Shown piece by piece: positions 7,708 to 16,022 of a stretch of DNA of 64,000 nt (within the stretch, counting starts at the first letter, position 1; each line of letters begins with the position of its first letter). Origin of the DNA: an uncultured Eubacteriales bacterium (GTDB lineage: Bacteria; Bacillota; Clostridia; Oscillospirales; Acutalibacteraceae); contig CAKTVV010000011.1 of the NCBI GenBank assembly GCA_934630515.1, forward strand, positions 32,431 to 96,430, written 5' to 3'. The notes under the pieces are model-generated. The model saw only the letters and a program-made list of their open reading frames with translations. It made no database searches and was not told the DNA's origin. The translations under genes were made by a program, and so were the position numbers.

Positions 7708-8583
7708 ATGTATCAACTGAAAGAGGCGCCGCAGGCGGATGCGGCGCTGCTGTTCGTCAGCGGACAATCCAACGCCTCTGCGCATAACCAACCCCTGCCG
7801 GAGCAGGAGCGCATCACCCGGCCGCTGTCCAATGTGTGGGCGCTGGATCGGGCGGAGAACCAGAATTTCACCTCCGACCGGGTCACCTGGAGCGGCTACA
7901 CCGATGCAGGCAAAAATCTGGGCGAGACGCAGGATGGCACCGGCACCATTTCCCACTACATCGCTGCCGCATGGCAGCAGGCGGTGGACGCCGGGGCGGC
8001 GCTGCCGGATCTGTACATCGTCCATATCTCCGTGGGCAGTCAGGGCATTCTGCGGGGAAAATGGAAGATGGATTGGCCGGCCGTGGCGGTGCCGGGCGAT
8101 CATCTGGGCTGCAACATCGGCCTGTATAAGCTGGCGCTGCGCACCCTGACGATGGCGGTCGCCGACCTGAAGGCCCGGTTCGCCCATCCGGTCGCCATCG
8201 GCTGGCACTGGCTGGGCAGCGAGAGCGATACCGATTGGGGCGCCTGGGACGCCGCCGATCTCCGGCAGCAGTATGACCGGTTCTTCGACACCCAGCTGGC
8301 GGCGCTGGAGCTGCCCTGCCGGGTGTGGTTCTATAAGCTGGTATACCAATATGCCGAGCCGGTGTGCAGCGCCCCCGACACCTACCGCATGGAGGCGATC
8401 AACGCCGAATTCCGGCGGCAGATCCATCGGCTGGGAAACGCCGAGCTGGTGCCCACCGATGAAAGCCCTCTGTGGGACGCCGCCGATCCCCACCGGGGGG
8501 TCTTCTGCGCAGACGGGGTACACTACCGGCGGCAGACGCAGGCGTGGTTCGCCCGGCGGTTTCTGGAGGAGATCACCGACTGA
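7708..8583 (+). CDS. SGNH/sialate O-acetylesterase-like hydrolase
   Basis: A 291-aa protein beginning with an SGNH-type nucleophile segment LLFVSGQSNASAHN (about residues 13-26), the block I Ser motif of the sialate O-acetylesterase/CE6 carbohydrate-esterase family. HISVGSQG near residue 110 and DGVHYRRQTQAW near the C-terminus supply the other conserved blocks, including the catalytic Asp-x-x-His. No signal peptide is seen, so it should act in the cytoplasm, removing acetyl groups from imported sugars or oligosaccharides. The substrate is not known. Start chosen at ATG 7708 after GAGGAGGA. Confidence 0.78.
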   Translation: MYQLKEAPQADAALLFVSGQSNASAHNQPLPEQERITRPLSNVWALDRAENQNFTSDRVTWSGYTDAGKNLGETQDGTGTISHYIAAAWQQAVDAGAALPDLYIVHISVGSQGILRGKWKMDWPAVAVPGDHLGCNIGLYKLALRTLTMAVADLKARFAHPVAIGWHWLGSESDTDWGAWDAADLRQQYDRFFDTQLAALELPCRVWFYKLVYQYAEPVCSAPDTYRMEAINAEFRRQIHRLGNAELVPTDESPLWDAADPHRGVFCADGVHYRRQTQAWFARRFLEEITD

Positions 8584-8715
8584 GCGGGGCGGCATTTTTC
8601 CGTGCCGCCGGCTCGTTCCGTGCGCCCCTTTCCCCCGCCTGCCCGCTGCGACATTTTTCGGCGTCTGCCCGTTCCTCCGCAGCGCTGCGCAGGGCAAATT
8701 TTGCGGCGGCAGCTC

Positions 8716-8743
8716 TTGACAAGCCAAAATGGCATGGTATAAT
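8716..8743 (+). promoter_or_regulatory. greA promoter, full consensus
   Basis: TTGACA (8716-8721), 16 nt, TATAAT (8738-8743) with an upstream TGG, one of the strongest-looking promoters in the window. The gap 8584-8715 holds a GC-rich hairpin (GGCGGCA/TGCCGCC) without a good T-run and nothing else that I recognise. Confidence 0.85.
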
Positions 8744-8790
8744 AGATTGGATAAATTGTGGGTTCGTCCCACCGCAAAGGGGTATGCTGC

Positions 8791-9261
8791 ATGAAAGAAA
8801 TCGTTATGACCAGTGCCGGTCTGAAGAAATTACAGGATGAGCTGGAGCATCTCAAGACCGTCGAGCGGAAAGAGGTTGCCGAGAAGATCAAGGTGGCGCT
8901 GTCCTTCGGCGATCTGTCGGAAAACAGCGAATACGAAGAAGCCAAAAACGATCAGGCGCTGCTGGAGAGCCGCATTAGTTCCATTGAGGCGCAGCTGAAA
9001 AACGTGCGGGTGCTGGACGAATCGGAGATGAACAGCGAGAACGTGCACGTGGGCTCCACGGTGCGGATTGCCAACGATCAGGGCAAGGAGTTCACCTATG
9101 TGATCGCCGGTGCGACAGAGGCGGATCCCTTTAACGGGAAGATCTCCGACGAGTCCCCGGTGGGCAAGGCGATCCTGGGGCTGAAGGTCGGTGAAAAGGG
9201 CGAGGCTACCCTCCCCAACGGCACCGTCGTGCTGTATACCGTGCTGGAGATCTCCAAATAA
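8791..9261 (+). CDS. greA: transcription elongation factor GreA
   Basis: Stimulates RNA cleavage by backtracked RNA polymerase. The 156-aa product has the antiparallel coiled coil in residues 1-75, with the acidic tip motif GDLSENSEYEEAKNDQ (about 42-57) that enters the secondary channel, and the C-terminal FKBP-like domain ending in ESPVGKAILGLKVGE. AAAGGGG precedes the ATG. A terminator separates it from lysS, although the greA-lysS order is common in Firmicutes. Confidence 0.97.
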   Translation: MKEIVMTSAGLKKLQDELEHLKTVERKEVAEKIKVALSFGDLSENSEYEEAKNDQALLESRISSIEAQLKNVRVLDESEMNSENVHVGSTVRIANDQGKEFTYVIAGATEADPFNGKISDESPVGKAILGLKVGEKGEATLPNGTVVLYTVLEISK

Positions 9262-9274
9262 ACCATCGAACCCG

Positions 9275-9312
9275 GAGCGGACGGCGGCATCCCGCCGCCC
9301 GCTCTTTAAGTT
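9275..9312 (+). terminator. greA terminator
   Basis: GAGCGG-a-CGGCGG pairs with CCGCCG-c-CCGCTC across a CATC loop and is followed by TTTAAGTTT. It is probably incomplete, allowing read-through into lysS, which has no obvious promoter of its own. Confidence 0.55.
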
Positions 9313-9338
9313 TATGTGAGTATAAGGAAGTGTGCAAT

Positions 9339-11375
9339 ATGAGTCAGGAGACCCGTCCTCAGGGGAATGAGCCCGCCGAGGAGATGACCGAGCAGCAGCG
9401 CCATGAGCAGTTTCAGGTGCGGCTGGACAAGCTGAAGGCCCTGTGCGACGCCGGACAGGACCCGTTTACCATCACCCGGTTTGACGTGACCGATACGCTC
9501 CGGGATGCCCGGGCTGCCTATGAGCAGCAGGAGGCAGCGTATATTGCCGCCCACGGGCAGCCCGAGGAGGGCGCCGCCGTGGAGCTGCCCGAGAAGCTGA
9601 CGGTGACGGTGGCGGGGCGGATGATGAGCCGCCGGATCATGGGTAAGGCCAGCTTTGTGGATCTGCAGGATGGCAGCGGTCGGATGCAGCTGTATGTGAG
9701 CCGCAGCGATGTGGGCGAGGAATCCTATGCCGCCTTTAAGAAATGGGACATCGGCGATATTGTCGGGCTGTCGGGCTTTGTATTCCGCACCCGGATGGGC
9801 GAGGTCTCCATCCACGCCACCTCTATCACGCTGCTGAGCAAGTCGCTGCTGCCCCTGCCGGAGAAATACCACGGGCTTCGGGATACCGACACCCGGTATC
9901 GGCAGCGGTATCTGGATCTGATCGTGAATCCGGAGGTGCGGGATACCTTTGTCAAGCGCTCCCGCATCATCAGCGCCATCCGGCGCCATCTGGACGAGCA
10001 GGGCTTCATGGAGGTGGAGACCCCCATGCTGGTCGCCAACGCCGGCGGCGCCGCCGCCCGTCCCTTTGAGACCCACTTCAATGCGCTGGATGAGGATTTC
10101 AAGCTGCGCATTTCGCTGGAGCTGTACCTCAAGCGGCTGATCGTGGGTGGCTTCCCCAAGGTGTACGAGATCGGTCGGGTATTCCGCAATGAGGGACTGG
10201 ACACCCGTCACAACCCGGAATTCACCCTGATGGAGCTGTATCAGGCATACACCGATTATCACGGCATGATGGATCTGACCGAGGATCTGTACCGCCATGT
10301 GGCGCAGACGGTGCTGGGCACCACCACGCTGGTGTATAATGGCGTCGAGATGGATCTGGGCAAGCCCTTTGCCCGCCTCACCATGGTGGACGCCGTCAAG
10401 CAGTATGCCGGGGTGGATTTCGATACCATCGCCACACTGGAGGAGGCCCGTGCCGTCGCCCGGGAGCATCATATTGCATTTGAAGAGCGCCATAAAAAGG
10501 GCGATATCCTCAACCTGTTCTTTGAGGAATATGTGGAGTCGCATCTGATCCAGCCCACCTTCATCATGGATCACCCGGTGGAGATCTCGCCGCTGACCAA
10601 GCGCAAGCCGGACAAGCCGGATTATGTGGAGCGGTTTGAATTCTTCATGAACGGCTGGGAGATGGCGAACGCCTATTCCGAGCTGAACGATCCCATCGAC
10701 CAGCGCAAGCGCTTTAAGGCGCAGGAGGAGCAGCTGGCGCAGGGGGACGAGGAAGCCAACACTACCGATGAGGACTTCCTCTGCGCTCTGGAATACGGTA
10801 TGCCCCCCACAGGCGGCATTGGCTTCGGCATCGACCGGATGTGTATGCTGATGACCGATTCCGCCGCTATCCGGGATGTGCTGCTGTTCCCGACAATGAA
10901 GCCGCTGGACGCATCCAAGACGGAGAAAAAGCCCGAGGAAGTCGCCATCATCGGCGGTGCCAAGGGAACGGTCGAGATCGAGGTCAAGGATGAGCCGATC
11001 GACTTTTCCAAGGTACAGATCGAGCCGCTGTTTCAGGATCAGGTGGATTTTGACACCTTCTCCAAGTCGGATTTCCGGGCGGTCAAGGTTCTCGAATGCG
11101 AGGCAGTACCCAAGTCCAAGAAGCTTCTAAAGTTCACTTTGGATGACGGTTCTGACGAGAAAAGGACGATTTTGAGCGGTATTCACGCTTATTATGAGCC
11201 GGAGGAGCTGGTGGGTAAGACCTGCATTGCAATCACCAATCTGCCTCCGAGAGCGATGATGGGCATCGACTCCTGCGGGATGTTGATCTCCGCTGTGCAT
11301 CACGAAAACGGCGAAGAAAAGTTGCATTTGCTGATGGTCGATCCTCACATTCCGGCAGGCGCAAAGCTCTATTGA
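9339..11375 (+). CDS. lysS: lysyl-tRNA synthetase (class II) fused to a Trbp111/EMAP-type tRNA-binding domain
   Basis: Charges tRNA-Lys. The 678-aa product is much longer than the usual ~500 aa. An N-terminal OB-fold anticodon-binding domain (about 70-180) is followed by the class II core: motif 2 YEIGRVFRNEG then HNPEFTLMELY, and motif 3 GGIGFGIDRMCMLM. After a linker of about 45 residues comes a C-terminal OB domain (about 570-678) with FSKSDFRAVKVLECEAVPKS, YEPEELVGK and GMLISAV, the tRNA-binding module seen as free Trbp111/CsaA-type proteins and at the end of many MetRS. The start is the ATG at 9339 with AAGGA 10 nt upstream; the in-frame GTG at 9330 abuts that site. The last 250 bases look AT-richer than the rest of the gene. 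Confidence 0.95.
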   Translation: MSQETRPQGNEPAEEMTEQQRHEQFQVRLDKLKALCDAGQDPFTITRFDVTDTLRDARAAYEQQEAAYIAAHGQPEEGAAVELPEKLTVTVAGRMMSRRIMGKASFVDLQDGSGRMQLYVSRSDVGEESYAAFKKWDIGDIVGLSGFVFRTRMGEVSIHATSITLLSKSLLPLPEKYHGLRDTDTRYRQRYLDLIVNPEVRDTFVKRSRIISAIRRHLDEQGFMEVETPMLVANAGGAAARPFETHFNALDEDFKLRISLELYLKRLIVGGFPKVYEIGRVFRNEGLDTRHNPEFTLMELYQAYTDYHGMMDLTEDLYRHVAQTVLGTTTLVYNGVEMDLGKPFARLTMVDAVKQYAGVDFDTIATLEEARAVAREHHIAFEERHKKGDILNLFFEEYVESHLIQPTFIMDHPVEISPLTKRKPDKPDYVERFEFFMNGWEMANAYSELNDPIDQRKRFKAQEEQLAQGDEEANTTDEDFLCALEYGMPPTGGIGFGIDRMCMLMTDSAAIRDVLLFPTMKPLDASKTEKKPEEVAIIGGAKGTVEIEVKDEPIDFSKVQIEPLFQDQVDFDTFSKSDFRAVKVLECEAVPKSKKLLKFTLDDGSDEKRTILSGIHAYYEPEELVGKTCIAITNLPPRAMMGIDSCGMLISAVHHENGEEKLHLLMVDPHIPAGAKLY

Positions 11376-11395
11376 TCGTCCCAAAATTGTCGGTG

Positions 11396-11494
11396 CTTAC
11401 GCCACAACTTACGCCAATTTACTCCGAGCTTACGCCAAAAATGCGTTTGGAAGTTTGCGGTCACAGATAAGTTCCGATCGCATACGATAAGTTC
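11396..11494 (+). repeat. short direct repeats downstream of lysS
   Basis: CTTACGCCA occurs three times (11396-11404, 11408-11416, 11429-11437), and GATAAGTTC twice with a 20-nt period (11466-11474, 11486-11494). They lie between the lysS stop and its terminator. No function is assigned. Confidence 0.5.
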
Positions 11495-11503
11495 ATATGA
11501 TTT

Positions 11504-11535
11504 AAGCCCGCTGATTTCGGTCAGCGGGCTTTTTC
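11504..11535 (+). terminator. lysS terminator
   Basis: An 11-bp stem AAGCCCGCTGA/TCAGCGGGCTT with loop TTTCGG, followed by TTT. Confidence 0.8.
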
Positions 11536-11559
11536 TATGTAGGCTGATGACTCTTTTTC

Positions 11560-11773
11560 ATTTTGTTAGTCCTATAATTGCATCTCTTTAGTTGATTGGA
11601 CAAATTTTTTGTGCTATTATGTAATTGATCCGTCAAGAAACGCACATTTACCGCAAGGGAATCACTATCGGCATCATAAGCTTTGGAAAAGCGGGATCGA
11701 CAAAAAGGCGAAAAGAATTGGCAGAGCTTTTGGCTGCACTCCCGACGAAATACCGGAATTTTATGATGAATAA
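11560..11773 (+). pseudogene. AT-rich gene remnant, C-terminal part only
   Basis: One plus-strand frame is open from about 11570 to TAA 11771-11773, has no start codon, and reads like a genuine protein end: SLVDWTNFLCYYVIDPSRNA, then HHKLWKSGIDKKAKRIGRAF and GCTPDEIPEFYDE. Other frames over the same DNA give low-complexity shadows. The composition is clearly more AT-rich than lysS. I take it as the 3' remnant of a transferred gene; the family is not recognised. Confidence 0.4.
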
Positions 11774-11861
11774 AACGCAATTGCTCGGTGCTGTTCACCA
11801 ATATGCGATCCGAGCATAAGGGCAACAGTTTACAAAAGCGTCGGTATGCTGTTTGTTATCC

Positions 11862-12092
11862 ATGTCCAACTATATGGAGCTTGAATTCTACGATAAGGAA
11901 CTGACCGGATCGAAAAGAACACTTATTACACTCAGTCATTTTCTGAAAGGCGAAATCAATCTGGCACTGTTTGCCCGTGCTTATCATCAGATCATCATGG
12001 ACGGGTATGCAGAAAACAGTATGCCGCTTGATCATCCGGAGTCCGATCTGCTTCTGGCGGGCTTATCCAAGCCGGATCATAGCAAGCCATAG
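11862..12092 (+). CDS. hypothetical protein, 76 aa, doubtful
   Basis: An open frame from ATG 11862 (MSNYMELEFYDKELTGSKRT) to TAG 12092 with protein-like composition: an amphipathic N-terminal half, LSHFLKGEINLALFARAYHQ and an acidic/Pro tail. No ribosome site is visible before the ATG, so it may be another gene fragment rather than an expressed gene. I do not recognise the family. It shares the AT-richer composition of the remnant upstream. Confidence 0.35.
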   Translation: MSNYMELEFYDKELTGSKRTLITLSHFLKGEINLALFARAYHQIIMDGYAENSMPLDHPESDLLLAGLSKPDHSKP

Positions 12093-12099
12093 CTTGCTG

Positions 12100-12214
12100 A
12101 TTCCCGATGATCCCGGGCTTCTGTCCGAATCCCGATAAAGCCGCCGGAGCCTGACAAGAAGGTCTCTGCCCCAGCCGAGGCTGCTCCGGCTGCACCTGTC
12201 GCTGATGACCGGTA
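12100..12214 (+). pseudogene. possible 3' remnant of a zinc-ribbon protein gene
   Basis: One frame contains PGFCPNPDKAAGA, which looks like a damaged CPNCG zinc ribbon. The neighbouring frame gives PEPDKKVSAPAEAAPAAPVA and DDR before a TAA at 12212-12214. A single-base shift near 12155 would join them. A strong terminator follows 20 nt later, as expected behind a former gene. Weak evidence. Confidence 0.3.
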
Positions 12215-12233
12215 AGCACTTCCCCGTCCGATT

Positions 12234-12275
12234 GCCCCATGAGAAAGGAAAAATTCCTTTCTCATGGGGCTTTTT
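12234..12275 (+). terminator. strong intrinsic terminator
   Basis: A perfect 16-bp stem GCCCCATGAGAAAGGA/TCCTTTCTCATGGGGC (12234-12249 with 12255-12270), loop AAAAT, then TTTTT. Confidence 0.85.
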
Positions 12276-12316
12276 ACATCCACGCCGGAGAAGCTCCATC
12301 ATTTTCGCTTGGGCTC

Positions 12317-12345
12317 TTGACAGCGGCATATTCCCGCAGTATAAT
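12317..12345 (+). promoter_or_regulatory. promoter of the TetR/export operon
   Basis: TTGACA (12317-12322), 17 nt, TATAAT (12340-12345): a perfect consensus promoter. Confidence 0.88.
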
Positions 12346-12357
12346 AAAACAAGCGAT

Positions 12358-12375
12358 GTAAAACAAACGTTTTAC
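12358..12375 (+). promoter_or_regulatory. probable TetR operator
   Basis: The palindrome GTAAAAC-AAAC-GTTTTAC lies about 12 nt downstream of the -10 box, directly over the expected start of the transcript and just before the TetR gene. Its size and place fit autorepression by the TetR protein encoded next to it. Confidence 0.7.
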
Positions 12376-12394
12376 GATTGATCGGAGGGATTCT

Positions 12395-13072
12395 GTGCCG
12401 CCAAAACCGAAATTCACCCCCGAGGAGGTCACCGCTGCAGCGCTGGCGCTGGCCCGGGAGCAGGGGATCGAAAAGCTCACCGCCCGGGATCTGGGGCTGC
12501 GTCTGGGCAGCTCCACCCGCCCCATCTTCACCGCCTTCGCCTCGATGGACGAGGTGCGGGAATCCGTGCGCCAACAGGCGCAGGCTCTGTTTGACCGCTA
12601 TATGCAGGTGGCGGAGCAGTATACCCCCACCTACAAGATGCGGGGGATGCAGTGGGTACGTTTTGCCCGGGAGGAGCCGCAGCTGTTCCGGCTGCTGTTC
12701 ATGCAGCGGTCGGGTATGAATATGGATCTCAACGAGGCGGTCCAATATGTGATGTTCGGCAAGGAAAACGATCTGGCGATCATCACCCGGGATTACCACG
12801 CCACACCGGAGCAGGCAGAGCAGCTGTTCACACAGATGTGGATCTACACCTACGGTCTGTGCGTGCTGATCGCCTCCGGCGTATGCGATTTCACTCAGGA
12901 GGAGATCGCCCGGCGGCTGGGAGAGACCTTCCAGGGGGCTGTGTATGTGATCCGCTCCTGCCCGGCAGCCGCGACCGATATCCAGCCGGTGCCGGCAGAC
13001 ACCGAGGCGAGCCGTACGCTCACCGAGCAGCACCCGGATCTGCAAAAACAGCCGGATGCAACCGCCGGTTGA
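12395..13072 (+). CDS. TetR/AcrR-family transcriptional regulator
   Basis: A 225-aa regulator. The N-terminal HTH (about residues 8-50) reads FTPEEVTAAALALAREQG, IEKLTARDLGLRLGSSTRPI, with the usual TetR recognition helix. The C-terminal half is a helical ligand-binding domain of the WHG type (FRLLFMQRSG, MWIYTYGLCVLIASG). The start is GTG 12395, with GGAGGG 7 nt upstream. It heads a run of plus-strand genes for a regulator and ABC exporters, and probably represses them together with itself through the palindrome in its leader. The effector is unknown, plausibly an exported toxic compound. Confidence 0.88.
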   Translation: MPPKPKFTPEEVTAAALALAREQGIEKLTARDLGLRLGSSTRPIFTAFASMDEVRESVRQQAQALFDRYMQVAEQYTPTYKMRGMQWVRFAREEPQLFRLLFMQRSGMNMDLNEAVQYVMFGKENDLAIITRDYHATPEQAEQLFTQMWIYTYGLCVLIASGVCDFTQEEIARRLGETFQGAVYVIRSCPAAATDIQPVPADTEASRTLTEQHPDLQKQPDATAG

Positions 13073-13168
13073 CGCATTGTCTGCCCGGCTTTCTTGCCTG
13101 CAACCGGGAAAAACCGTATCCTCAGGGCAGAGGGCGCCGGACGCCCCGCAACAAGGAGGAAATACCCC

Positions 13169-14158
13169 ATGATCTTTGCCGACAAGCTGATATCCCTGCG
13201 CAAACGGGCGGGCTGGTCCCAGGAGGAATTAGCCAACCAGCTGAACGTCACCCGTCAATCCGTTTCCAAATGGGAGGGAGCGCAATCCATCCCCGATCTG
13301 GATAAGATCGTCCAGCTGAGCCGCCTGTTCGGTGTCACCACCGACTATCTGCTCAAGGACGAGCTGGAGGAGCCGGAGAACGCCCCCGAGGACACGACCC
13401 CTGCCCTGCGGCGGGTCTCGCTGGAGGAGGCGGCCGCCTATCTTGCCTGCCGCCGTGCGGTGGCGCCGCAGATGGCGCTGGCGACCCTGCTGTGCATCCT
13501 GTCTCCGACGCCGCTGCTTGCGCTGGCGGCGCTGAGCGAGATCCCCGCCGTGCCGGTATCGGAGCGCACCGCCGTCAGCATCGGTATGTGCCTGCTGCTG
13601 CTTCTGGTGGCGGCGGGGGTGGCGCTGTTCCTCTCTGTCAGCAACCGCAGCCGGGACTTTGCTTTTCTGGACAAGGCGCCGTTTGAGACGGAATACGGCG
13701 TCGCCGGGATGGTGCAGGAGCGGCAAAAGCAGTTCGCCCCCACCGCCGCCCGCCTGTATACCGTCGGCACGGTGCTGTGCATTCTGGCGGCGGTGCCCCT
13801 GTTCCTGTCCGCCGGTCTGGCGACCAGCGATCTGGTCGGCGTGCTCGCCTTCGTCCTGCTGCTGCTGTTGGTCGGGCTGGGCTGTATGGCGTTCGTCTAT
13901 GCCGGCACCGTAAACGGCGCCATGAGCCGTCTGCTGGAGGAGGGCGCCAACGACGGCTCCCGCAAGCGGCAGAATGCCATCCGGGGCACGGTCAGCACGG
14001 TATACTGGCTGGCGGTAACGGCGGTGTTTCTGCTGTACACCTTTGGTCCCAACGGCAACGGGCATCCCCAATACAGCTGGTTCATCTGGGTCATCGGCGG
14101 GGTGCTGTATGCCGCCGTGATGGCGGTAGTCAGTCTGCTGACCCGCCCGAAAAAGTAA
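13169..14158 (+). CDS. XRE-family regulator with C-terminal membrane domain
   Basis: A 329-aa protein. Residues 4-62 form a Cro/CI HTH (KLISLRKRAGWSQEELANQL then VTRQSVSKWEGAQSIPD). A linker leads to about four hydrophobic segments (near 95-120, 130-155, 215-260 and 285-315), so the DNA-binding domain is tethered to the membrane. This architecture is common in Firmicutes next to ABC exporters of the antimicrobial type, where it is thought to sense membrane stress. AAGGAGG lies 10 nt before the ATG. The ABC ATPase starts 17 nt after the stop. Confidence 0.85.
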   Translation: MIFADKLISLRKRAGWSQEELANQLNVTRQSVSKWEGAQSIPDLDKIVQLSRLFGVTTDYLLKDELEEPENAPEDTTPALRRVSLEEAAAYLACRRAVAPQMALATLLCILSPTPLLALAALSEIPAVPVSERTAVSIGMCLLLLLVAAGVALFLSVSNRSRDFAFLDKAPFETEYGVAGMVQERQKQFAPTAARLYTVGTVLCILAAVPLFLSAGLATSDLVGVLAFVLLLLLVGLGCMAFVYAGTVNGAMSRLLEEGANDGSRKRQNAIRGTVSTVYWLAVTAVFLLYTFGPNGNGHPQYSWFIWVIGGVLYAAVMAVVSLLTRPKK

Positions 14159-14175
14159 GTGCAAGGAGGATTTTC

Positions 14176-15084
14176 ATGGAATCCATCATTCAGATCGCCC
14201 ATCTGAACAAATCGTTCGGAGAGGTAAAGGCGGTGCAGGATCTGTCCTTTCAGGTCAAGCACGGCGAGCTGTTCGCCTTTTTAGGGGTCAACGGCGCCGG
14301 CAAATCCACCACCATTTCCATTTTGTGCGGCCAGCTGCGGGCGGACAGCGGCACCGTCACCGTCTGCGGACATTCCGTGACGGAGGAGCCGGACGCCATC
14401 GCCGCCCGGCTGGGAGTGGTCTTTCAGGGCTCGGTGCTGGATCAGCCCCTGTCGGTGCGAGATAACCTGCGCAGCCGGGCGGCGCTGTACGGCATCACCG
14501 GGTCGGCGTTTGAAGCCCGGCTGCAGGAGCTGGCACAGCTGCTGGACTTCGGCGATCTGCTGCACCGCACCGTGGGCAAGCTGTCCGGCGGACAGCGACG
14601 GCGCATCGACGTGGCCCGGGCGCTGCTGCATAAGCCGGAGATCCTCATTCTGGACGAACCCACCACCGGGCTGGATCCCCAGACCCGCAAGCAGCTGTGG
14701 GATGTGATCGCCGCCCTGCGCCGGGAGGAGGGGATGACCGTATTCCTCACCACCCACTATATGGAGGAGGCAGCCGATGCGGAGTATGTCGTCATTCTGG
14801 ACAGCGGACGCATTGCCGCCGAGGGGACCCCGCTGTATCTGAAAAACACCTATACCGGCGACTTCATCACGCTCTACGGCGCCGATGCAGCCGCCGTCGA
14901 GGCGCTGGGGCTGCCCACCGAGACGCTGCGGGGCGCTCTGCGGGTGAACGTGCCGGATACCGCCGCTGCCACCCGGCTGATCGTGGCGCACCCGGAGCTG
15001 TTCACCGACTATGAGATCACCAAAGGCAAAATGGACGATGTGTTTTTAGCGGTCACCGGCAAAAAGCTGCCGGTGAAGGGCTGA
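14176..15084 (+). CDS. ABC transporter ATP-binding protein (DrrA/ABC-2 export type)
   Basis: A 302-aa ATPase with Walker A GVNGAGKST (about 38-46), Q-loop VFQGSV, signature LSGGQRRRID, Walker B ILILDEPTTGLDP and switch His in LTTHYMEEA. A C-terminal extension of about 80 residues after the ATPase core is typical of DrrA-type exporters. It energises the ABC-2 permease encoded 12 nt downstream. The linked TetR and XRE regulators suggest export of a drug, antimicrobial peptide or lipid. Strong AGGAGG before the ATG. Confidence 0.93.
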   Translation: MESIIQIAHLNKSFGEVKAVQDLSFQVKHGELFAFLGVNGAGKSTTISILCGQLRADSGTVTVCGHSVTEEPDAIAARLGVVFQGSVLDQPLSVRDNLRSRAALYGITGSAFEARLQELAQLLDFGDLLHRTVGKLSGGQRRRIDVARALLHKPEILILDEPTTGLDPQTRKQLWDVIAALRREEGMTVFLTTHYMEEAADAEYVVILDSGRIAAEGTPLYLKNTYTGDFITLYGADAAAVEALGLPTETLRGALRVNVPDTAAATRLIVAHPELFTDYEITKGKMDDVFLAVTGKKLPVKG

Positions 15085-15096
15085 GGAGGTGCCGTC

Positions 15097-15996
15097 GTGA
15101 GACAGTTAAACCATATGATCCGCCGCAATATGCAGTTGTTTTTTAAGGATAAGGGGATGTTTTTCTGCTCCCTCATCACACCGGTGATCCTGCTGGTGCT
15201 GTACGCCACTTTTTTAGCTAAGGTATACCGGGACAGCTTCGCCGGGGCGCTGCCCGCAGGATTCACCATTGACCCGGCGCTCATCGATGCCACCGTGGGC
15301 GGGCAGCTCATTTCCTCCCTGCTGGCGGTGAGCTGCGTGACGGTCGCCTTTTGCTCCAATCTGCTGATGGTGCAGGATAAGGTCACCGGCGCCATCCGGG
15401 ATCTGACCGTCTCGCCCCTGCGCCATTCCACGCTGGCGCTGTCCTATTACATCGCCTCGGCGCTGTCCACCCTGCTCATCAGTCTGGCGGCGCTGGGGGT
15501 CAGCCTTCTGTATCTGTGGAAAATGGGCTGGTATATGTCCGGCACAGACGTGCTGGCGATGCTGCTGGATGTGGTGCTGCTGACCCTGTTCGGGGTGGCG
15601 CTGTCCTCCTGCATCAACTTCCCGCTGAAAACCAACGGACAATCCTCGGCGGTGGGTACCATCGTCAGCGCCGGCTACGGGTTCATCTGCGGAGCGTATA
15701 TGCCCATCTCCAACTTTTCCACCGGGCTGCAGCGGGTGCTGTCCTTTCTGCCCGGCACCTATGGCACCAGCCTGCTGCACAACCATGCGCTGCGGGGGGT
15801 ATTCCGGGAGATGGAGCGCATCGGCTTTCCCGCCGAGGTAGTGGACGGTATCCGCAGCTCCATCGACTGCAGCCCCCTCTTCTTCGACCACGAGGTATCC
15901 ATCGGCGCCATGTATGCCATTCTGGGCGGCGCCACCGGGCTGTGCGTCGCCCTGTATGTGCTGCTCAATGTCCGCCGTACCGCTGCCAAGCAGTAA
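15097..15996 (+). CDS. ABC-2 type permease
   Basis: A 299-aa membrane protein with a cytoplasmic N-terminus (MRQLNHMIRRNMQLFFKDKG), a transmembrane segment, an external loop of about 60 residues, then a cluster of about five transmembrane helices, the DrrB/ABC2_membrane layout. The start is GTG 15097 after GAGGAGG. It works with the ATPase just upstream; stop and start are 12 nt apart. Confidence 0.9.
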   Translation: MRQLNHMIRRNMQLFFKDKGMFFCSLITPVILLVLYATFLAKVYRDSFAGALPAGFTIDPALIDATVGGQLISSLLAVSCVTVAFCSNLLMVQDKVTGAIRDLTVSPLRHSTLALSYYIASALSTLLISLAALGVSLLYLWKMGWYMSGTDVLAMLLDVVLLTLFGVALSSCINFPLKTNGQSSAVGTIVSAGYGFICGAYMPISNFSTGLQRVLSFLPGTYGTSLLHNHALRGVFREMERIGFPAEVVDGIRSSIDCSPLFFDHEVSIGAMYAILGGATGLCVALYVLLNVRRTAAKQ

Positions 15997-16022
15997 TCCG
16001 TTCATAATAAGGAGAAATGAAT

